DNA from: Paraspadella gotoi
Lineage: Eukaryota > Chaetognatha
Assembly (NCBI GenBank): GCA_051294375.1
Contig: CM119264.1
Span: forward strand, 28,059,778 to 28,123,777
DNA length: 64,000 nucleotides
Direction: 5' to 3'
Shown: one piece after another, positions 56,591 through 64,000 of the stretch
Numbering within the stretch: the first letter of the stretch is position 1
Layout: every line of letters starts with the position of its first letter
The notes under the pieces: generated by a model
The model's database searches: none
The model's input: only the letters and a program-made list of their open reading frames with translations
What the model was told of the DNA's origin: nothing
Made by a program: the position numbers and the translations under genes

Positions 56591-57231
56591 TTGACTGTCG
56601 TCGTCGTCGTCTTCGTCGTCGTCGTCGTCTTCGTCGTCGTCGTCGTCGTCGTCATTGTCGTCGTTTTCCTTTGCTTTCCATCACGACTCATTCGAGTTTC
56701 ATTTTTTGCTCTCTCTTACTTTCGCTTTCAATTTTATAAAAATTTTCATCGATTTTCGTTACAAGATTCGACTTCGAAAATTGAAAAAAGAACCCGACGG
56801 CCGAAAAGGAAAAAGTTTTCTTCGTCGCGCGAGCGAAATAAAAGATTGTTGTTGGTTGTTGTTGTTGTTGTAGTTGTTGTTGTTGTTGTTGTTGTTGTTG
56901 ACGTAGTCTTGGTCGTCAATAATTTCGTAATATTTTATTTCATTTTGACGTCATAGCAAATTAACGATTTTTTATTCTTTTTTTTTCTATTTTAATTTCT
57001 TTTTTAATCTTCAATTTTTCTTGTGAAATTCGATTCACATTTTCTTTCACTGTCGATAATTGATCTTCTTCGTCTCTCGTTCCACAATTATTTGTTTTCT
57101 CTTCGTCGTCGTCGTCGTCGTCGTCGTTCTCTCGTCGTCGTCGTCGTCGTTCTCGTCGTAGTTGTCGTCGACGTCATCCTTATCGTCGTCATCTCTGTCG
57201 CCGGATTTATCGAGTCATCGTATATTTCTTT

Positions 57232-57279
<48 letters not shown>

Positions 57280-57290
57280 TCTTTCGCGTC
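56590..57290 (+). repeat. Trinucleotide repeat cluster, (TCG)n and (GTT)n
   Basis: (TCG/GTC)n tracts at about 56597-56663, 57101-57170 and 57226-57285, and (GTT)n at 56850-56902. The intervening sequence has no recognisable exon. Confidence 0.8.
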
Positions 57291-57329
57291 ATCGGGTTCC
57301 ACCCTCTCTTCTGTTACCAGTCAACGTCT

Positions 57330-57384
57330 CCTGTCTCTCTTTTCTTTTTTTCTTTCTTTTCTTTTCTTTTCTTTCTTTCTTTTC

Positions 57385-57416
<32 letters not shown>

Positions 57417-57811
57417 CTTTTCTTTCTCTCATTTATTTTCTTTTTTTTCCTTTATTTCATTTCTTCTTCCTTTTCTTTTCTTTTCTTTTTTTCACTCTTC
57501 TTTCTCTTCTATTTTTCTTTTCTTTTCCCGAATCTTTCTTTAGCCTCTTCTTTTCTTTTTTTCCTTCTCTTTTCCTTATCTTCCTCTCCTCTCTTTCTTT
57601 CAATTTTCTCATCGCCTCCTCTTTTCCTCCTCTACTATTTCCTTTTTCTTTTCTTTCCTCCGTTCACATTCTCTTTTCCTCCTTTATTTTCAACGATAAA
57701 ATTTTTCTGTTTCTTTTTTTCCTTCTTAAGCTTTTTCCTCCGAAGTTGAAAGCGATAAACCCACGATTTACTTTCGCATCGATCACGATCTCTCTCTCTC
57801 TCTCTCTCTCT

Positions 57812-57852
<41 letters not shown>

Positions 57853-57880
57853 CTCTCTCTCTCTCTCTCTCAACCGCCCA
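57330..57880 (+). repeat. Polypyrimidine tract and (CT)n
   Basis: Almost pure C/T with CTTTT units (57340-57570) and CT arrays (57790-57870). No gene. Confidence 0.75.
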
Positions 57881-57994
57881 ACCATTCCCGAACCGTTTCT
57901 CTTATCCTCCCTCCGAATTTCTTAATCTCCAAAACTTCCCTTTTTTTTTCTCTCAAATTTCCTTTTTTTCTTTTTTTTTCTTTTTTTTTTTTAT

Positions 57995-58390
57995 CTCGAT
58001 GACGTCAACTTTTTCTTTGTCTCATTTTGACGAAAATCGGATCCCGTATCACTCGACGGAGACAGAGTCGCTTTGTGAGGTGACACGGTCCACGCCGAAG
58101 ATTCCACGCTTTGACGTCGCACTTTTGCCACGGTCACACGGAACAAGATGTCCCTGTTTGACGTTCCCTTTTGCCCACGTCACACGGCAAAGATAACACG
58201 GTTTGACGTTAACATTTTTGCCACGATCGTCGCACGCCGGAAGTTGTCACAGTTTAACCTTCCTTTTTACCTCAGTCAAACGTTGTGTCACGGTGAAGCG
58301 TCACCTTTGTCACGGTCAAATTCCAGTTTGTCACGGTCAAACGTCACCGTTCTTCAGTCTTGTTTGACGTCGCGAAAAGGCGAAAAATCC
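57995..58390 (+). repeat. Degenerate repeat rich in TTTGACGT / GTCACGGT
   Basis: Degenerate units of roughly 50 bp carry TTTGACGTnnC and CCACGGTCACACGG-type pieces. One full TGACGTCA lies at 57999 and TGACGT half-sites at about 58111, 58159, 58205 and 58365. Open frames of 65-83 codons exist but resemble nothing. Confidence 0.5.
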
Positions 58391-58447
58391 ACTGATTAAT
58401 TTTTTTGTGACTTCATTTCGAGGTGGCGTTTGTCTCTTTTGTTTGTT

Positions 58448-58554
58448 AGTTGTTGTTGTTGTTGTCGTTGTTGTTGTTGCTGTTGTTGTCCGTCGTGTTG
58501 TCGTGTCGTTACGGTCGATTATCTAACGTCTCTGAGATAATTATTCTGAGAGGA

Positions 58555-58618
<64 letters not shown>

Positions 58619-58690
58619 TTATTATTATTATTATTATATTATTATTATACATTTATTATTTCAGTATTATTAATATTATTATTTAAAAAT
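58448..58690 (+). repeat. (GTT)n and (ATT)n
   Basis: A GTT array (58448-58496) and an ATT array (58556-58665). Confidence 0.85.
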
Positions 58691-59875
58691 TGTTACTGCA
58701 TCACCACGAATAGAATTAACAAAGTCGAATTCACCTTTTCATGCTTTACTTTTTTATTGCGAGACATAAAATCTTAACTCTTCAACCTTAAACCCTAAAA
58801 CCTTTTTATCTTTAAACGCGAAACATCTTGAACTCGGAAGGACTTTCACCGCAAAAGGAGGGTTTCTTATTTATCAATAAAAGGCGCTATTTCTAACTAT
58901 GATATGTCTTTATATCAATGTGCTTGAGCCTAAGAAACTACTTATTTTGCCTGTTACTATGTATTTCTTGTTACTATGAATACGCTTTTGCAATCAATGT
59001 GCTTGAGCCTTAAAACTATCTGTTTATATCTTGTTATTAATTATTTCTTGTAACTATGATATTTCTTTGCAATCAATATGCTAGATTGCTTTTGCTTCAT
59101 TTCTAAAACGGTCACTTTATTATCAGCTTCCTTGTTACGTCATCTTGATCAATTTGCGGTGACGACTGACCGGACCGCCATCTGTTTGTCGTCAAAATCA
59201 CGGTTGCCCTCATCGACGAAAAGGCAATGAAATTCCAAATTAGGCAGCGGAGTCTCAGAAACGGATATTCCCAATCTTACTGAAGAATCTTTTGAGTGAA
59301 AGTTGCGCAAACATTTTCTTATACGAATGGAAAACGTTGCACATCGATAAAGCATTTGACATTATTCATTATTCACCTTTACGGCAAAATGCAAAGACAA
59401 TTTATTGATATAGAGAAACAAAAGCGTTCGTCAAAAGGATTTTTTGAGGAGGGGCAGCTGCGGCCTTAAAACTTTTCACTTTTTCCGCCTTTGAATTTTA
59501 ATTAGGATAATTAGCTTGAGGTATTTTTTTTTATAATCAAACGTTTCCTTTCTATTTAATATATTTTGTATTGTTACTGTATTAATCGTTTAAAGTATAA
59601 TAATTGCAGTTTTATACTATCATTAACTTCATTTAATTTAAAAACAATTCGTTGAATCTTCTTGTCCTCTCCAGATTTTTTTTTCTCAATAATTTTTTCC
59701 AAACGACGGCCGACCTTTTTCGAATTTTTTTCCTCTTTTTTTCGGTTTTAATGAAAAGACCTTGCATTTTTGTTTCGTAGTAATTAGCGAATTACTTTGA
59801 ATTTATTCCTCGGAGATTGGATAATGGAGAGAGAGAGAGAGAGAGATGAGAGGGGAGAGAAGAGAGAAGAGAGAG
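58691..59875. other. Mostly AT-rich; possible small minus-strand exon
   Basis: A GC-richer patch at 59149-59355 reads open for 68 codons on the minus strand (ending QMAVRSVVTAN). It has no homology I recognise and no clear acceptor. A degenerate direct repeat (CAATGTGCTTGAGCCT) is at about 58916 and 58995. Confidence 0.35.
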
Positions 59876-59900
59876 NNNNNNNNNNNNNNNNNNNNNNNNN
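59876..59900. other. 25-N gap
   Basis: Exactly 25 N. The right flank jumps into the polypyrimidine minisatellite of block A. Confidence 0.95.
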
Positions 59901-60715
59901 TTTTTCTTCCTTTCTCTTTTCCACCTTCTTTTTTCTCTTTCCTTTCTTTCTTTCTTCTTTTTCTCTTTTTCTTTCTTTTTCTTTCTTTTCCACCTTCCTT
60001 TTTTCTTTTTCCTCTCTTTCTTTCTTCTTTTCTCTTTTTTCTTCCTTTCTCTTTTCCACCTTCCTTTTTTCTCTTTCTTCTCTTTATTTTTTTCTTTTCT
60101 CTTTTTCTTCCTTTCTCTTTTCCACCTTCTTTTTCTCTTTCCTTTCTTTCTTTCTCTTTTTCCTCTTTTCTTCCTTTCTCTTTTCCACCTTCCTTTTTTC
60201 TTTTTCCTTCTTCTTTCTTCTTTTTCTCTTTCTTCCTTTCCTTTCTCCTTTTTTTTCTTCCTCTTTTCTTTTTCTTTCTTTCTTCTTTTTCTCTTTTTCC
60301 TTCCTTTCTCTTTCCTTTTCCCTTTTTCTTTCTCTTTTCTTTCTTTTTTTTTTTCTTTTTTCTTTTCTTCCCTTTCTCTTTCCTCCACCTTCTTTTTTTT
60401 CTCTTTTTCTTTTCTTTTCTTTTTTCCACCTTCCTTTTCTTTTTCCCTCTCTTTTTTCTTCTTTTTTCCTCTTTTTCTTTCTTCCTTTCTTCTTTTCCAC
60501 CTTCCTTATTTTCTTTTTCCTCTCTTTCTTTCTTCTTTTTCCCTCTTTCTCTTTTTTTCTCTCTTCCTGCCATCTTCCCCCTGCCGCCTTCCCACAAATG
60601 AAATTGAAAACGTCCACGAGGGGCGACGTAATCTTTTTTGTTTTGTTTTTCCTACTCTCTCTCTCTCTCTCTCTCTCACTCTCTCTCACTCTCACTCTCA
60701 CTCTCTCTCTCTCTC

Positions 60716-60749
<34 letters not shown>

Positions 60750-61668
60750 AGGGAGACGAGATTAACCCGGTTTTTCTTAATTGAAAACTTTATTAAGGGA
60801 AATTAGAAAAACGACAAAAGAAAGAAAAAAAATCCGGAACCTGATTGTGGTTTTTTTGTTTTTTGTTTTGTTTTGTTTTGTTTTGCGTCGTCGTCGTCGT
60901 TGTTCCCTTTTTGGTTGGCGACCCTCATGGCCTTCATCGAATGTCAAGTCGTAAGGGGCCGACGGAACTAAACGAAGAAATAAAATAGAAAATTAAATGA
61001 ATTAATTTGAAAATTATGAAGTGACTGTTAGATTGGAGCTCTGGGGAACGAAAACGTTATTTGAGTGAACAAACAAGGATATTCAGACGAGAGATAATAT
61101 GATTATTTTTTTTTTTCTGAAATAAAAGAGACAAAAAATATTTTGCTCCTATTGTTTGGGAAAAAGTATCATAAAATGCAATATATTTATAGTAATATCA
61201 TTATAAAATTATAAATTTCAAAACATTTTTGAAAATTTTTATTACAGATTCCGATTCTTAATAAAAAGTTAAACCAAAAACATGTTATTAAAAATTCCCA
61301 TGTCTTCAGACTATAGTCTAAATTTAGAGTACATTGTGAAGGCATTTGCGGATTTATATTACGAAAAACAATTGAACTAAAGTGTTACGAACTGCAGCTT
61401 ACAAACGTATAAACGTATAAATATAAATTATAATTATAAACGTACAAACGTTTAAAAAAAATCTTAATTTTTCTTGTTCGATATCACGTTGTAACGATAC
61501 AATGTAACTTACCCTGTTACGTCATCGATTTCAACGCAAATTTTCTTTCAACCATCCTCTTCCAATTGTTATTGTTCTGTCCTCTGCTTAAAATTATTAG
61601 ACCTTTTATTAAATTGCCCATTTTAAGAAGGACCACCACTTTTCTCCCTATCTCTCTCTCTCTCTCTC
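59901..61668 (+). repeat. Repeat block A, second copy (direct)
   Basis: Matches about 53526-55285 in the same orientation with small indels and ends in (CT)n at the next gap. Confidence 0.85.
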
Positions 61669-61693
61669 NNNNNNNNNNNNNNNNNNNNNNNNN
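61669..61693. other. 25-N gap at a palindrome centre
   Basis: Exactly 25 N between (CT)n on the left and (GA)n on the right. Confidence 0.95.
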
Positions 61694-61767
<74 letters not shown>

Positions 61768-62657
61768 GGAGAAAAGTGGTGGTCCTTCTTAAAATGGGCA
61801 ATTTAATAAAAGGTCTAATAATTTTAGCAGAGGACAGAACAATAACAATTGGAAGAGGATGGTTGAAAGAAAATTTGCGTTGAAATCGATGACGTAACAG
61901 GGTAAGTTACATTGTATCGTTACAACGTGATATCGAACAAGAAAAATTAAGATTTTTTTTAAACGTTTGTACGTTTATAATTATAATTTATATTTATACG
62001 TTTATACGTTTGTAAGCTGCAGTTCGTAACCACTTTAGTTCAATTGTTTTTCGTAATATAAATCCGCAAATCATTCATCACAATGTACTCTAAATTTAGA
62101 CTATAGTCTGAGACATGGGAATTTTTAATAACATGTTTTTGGTTTAACTTTATTAAGAATCGGAATCTGTAATAAAAATTTTCAAAAATGTTTTGAAATT
62201 TATAATTTTATAATGATATTACTATAAATATATTGCATTTTATGATACTTTTTCCCAAACAATAGGAGCAAAATATTTTTTGTCTCTTTTATTTCAGAAA
62301 AAAAAAAATAATCATATTATCTCTCGTCTGAATATCCTTGTTTGTTCACTCAAATAACGTTTCGTCCCAGAGCTCCAATCTAACAGTCACTTCATAATTT
62401 TCAAATTAATTCATTTAATTTTCTATTTTATTTCTTCGTTAGTTCCGTCGGCCCCTTACGACTTGACATTCGATGAAGGCCATGAGGGTCGCCAACCAAA
62501 AAGGGAACAACGACGACGACGACGCAAAACAAAACAAAACAAAACAAAAAAAAAAAAAACCACAATCAGGTTCCGGATTTTTTTTCTTTCTTTTGTCGTT
62601 TTCTAATTTCCCTTAATAAAGTTTTCAATTAAGAAAAACCGGGTTAATCTCGTCTCC

Positions 62658-62695
<38 letters not shown>

Positions 62696-62717
62696 GAGAG
62701 AGAGAGAGAGTGAGAGT

Positions 62718-62757
<40 letters not shown>

Positions 62758-63720
62758 GAAAAAAAAAACAAAAGATTACGTCGCCCCTCGTGGACGTTTT
62801 CAATTCATTTGTGGGAAGGCGGCAGGGGGAAGATGGCAGGAAGAGAGAAAAAGAGAAAGAGGAAAAAGAAGAAAGAAAGAGAGGAAAAAGAAAAAAGGAA
62901 GGTGGAAAGAGAAAGGAAGAAAAAGAGAAAAGAGAAAGAAAGAGAGGAAAAGAAAAAGGAAGGTGGAAAAGAGAAAGGAAGAAAAAGAGAAACAGAAGAA
63001 AGAAAGAGAGGAAAAGAAAAAGGAAGGTGGAAAAGAGAAGAAAGAAAAAGAGAAAAAAGAAGGTGGAAAAGAGAAAGGAAGAAAAAGAGAAAAGAAAAAA
63101 TAAGAAAGGAAAGAGAAAAAGGAAGGTGGAAAAGAGAAAGGAAGAAAAGAGAAAAAGAAGAAAGAAAGAGAGGAAAAAGAAAAGGAAGTGGAAAAGGAGA
63201 GGAAGAAAAGAGAAAAAAGAAAGAAAGAGAGGAAAAAGAAAAAAGGAAGGTGGAAAAGAGAAAGGAAGAAAAAGAGAAAAAGAAGAAAGAAAGAAAGGAA
63301 AGAGAAAAAGAAGGTGGAAAAGAGAAGGAAGAAAAAGAGAAAAGAAAAAATAAAGAAAGGAAAGAGAAAAAGGAAGGTGGAAAGAGAAAGGAAGAAAAAG
63401 AGAAACAGAAGAAAGAAAGAGAGGAAAAAGAAAAAAGGAAGGTGGAAAAGAGAAAGGAAAGAAAAAGAGAAAAAGAAGAAAGAAAGAAAGGAAAGAGAAA
63501 AAGAGGTGGAAAAGAGAAAGGGAAGAAAAGAAAAAGAAAAAAGAAAGAAAGGAAAGAGAAAAAGGAAGGTGGAAAAGAGAAAGGAAGAAAATGGAAGAAG
63601 TAAGAAAGAAAAAGGCGAGCGCTTCACGAGATTTGTCACTGAGGTCCAAATTTTAATTTATTGTACTGGTTAATTACTTAACAAATAAACAATTACTCCA
63701 AGTCTGGGAGTTGTCCTTCT
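61694..63720 (-). repeat. Repeat block A, third copy (inverted)
   Basis: Reverse complement of 53342-55285 and of the second copy. It includes (GA)n (61694-61763, 62658-62754) and the purine strand of the 65-bp minisatellite (62835-63600). Confidence 0.85.
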
Positions 63721-64000
63721 CTCTCTCTCTCTCCTCTGCCTTTCTCGAACTCAATTTCTTTTAGAAGCACTTGTTTTGCTTTGACTTTTGTTAATATCAT
63801 TAAAGAATAATAAAAGCTTTAAAATGAGATTAGTTTTTAACCTTTTATTTTACTTTTTTTCATTTTTTTTTCTTATTCGTTTTATGGTTGATGCGTTGCT
63901 TAAGTTCATGAGTGAATTAGGAAGCGACAATTATACTGTATCCTTCCTTTAACTATTTTTCTTTTGCTTTCTTATCCTTTGATCTCTCTCTCTCTCTCTC
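63721..64000 (+). repeat. Direct copy of 55320-55605
   Basis: After the inverted copy the orientation flips back inside (CT)n. The sequence then follows 55347-55605 to the window end. Confidence 0.85.

Noticed and set aside
59149-59355. 68-codon minus-strand ORF as a terminal exon
   Set aside because: No convincing acceptor and no recognisable family. Mentioned only as a low-confidence patch.

Overview
The window looks like an invertebrate animal (metazoan) nuclear genome. It is AT-rich, with short exons bounded by GT...AG introns, extracellular domain families typical of animals (MACPF, EGF-like, F5/8C-type lectin fold, kringle), a small secreted cysteine-knot-like peptide gene, and much simple-sequence and dispersed-repeat DNA. 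I do not assign a species. Nothing suggests a bacterial origin: I see no operons, no CRISPR array and no rRNA.

Gene A (plus strand, about 7180-33346) is the main result. A long exon carries a MACPF (membrane attack complex/perforin) domain and a cysteine-rich tail. It is followed by two EGF-like exons, two F5/8C-like lectin domains of three exons each, and a kringle domain of two exons ending in a stop at 33344-33346. A poly(A) signal follows at 33581. Taking the intact copies of the duplicated exons, every splice junction I could place is phase-compatible, so the domains read as one chimeric, probably secreted protein. Its 5' end is not resolved. The exons from the C-terminal part of the MACPF exon to the first lectin exon occur twice, at 1-4251 and 9116-13769. 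The first copy is open; the second carries single-base frameshifts in every comparable exon.

Gene B (plus strand, 46612-51245, 3' end unresolved) is a multi-exon gene of unknown function. It has a low-complexity NLD/NLP repeat protein exon and consistent exon phases. Gene C (plus strand, 52387-52903) is a complete three-exon gene for a secreted 94-residue peptide with a C-C-CC-C-C cysteine pattern.

The rest is repeats. They include dispersed families with CCGT arrays, minisatellites with 16-, 18- and about 65-bp units, (GA)n, trinucleotide clusters, a tRNA-derived SINE, two foldback elements, a nested LTR-like insertion, and a family whose conserved core resembles a hammerhead ribozyme.

Assembly caution: five gaps are exactly 25 N, and most have direct or inverted duplicated flanks (16162-19440; 36970-44330; 53342-64000). 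I read these as gap-filling or palindromic long-read artefacts unless shown otherwise. Copy number, and the frameshifts in 7106-16161, should be treated with that in mind.
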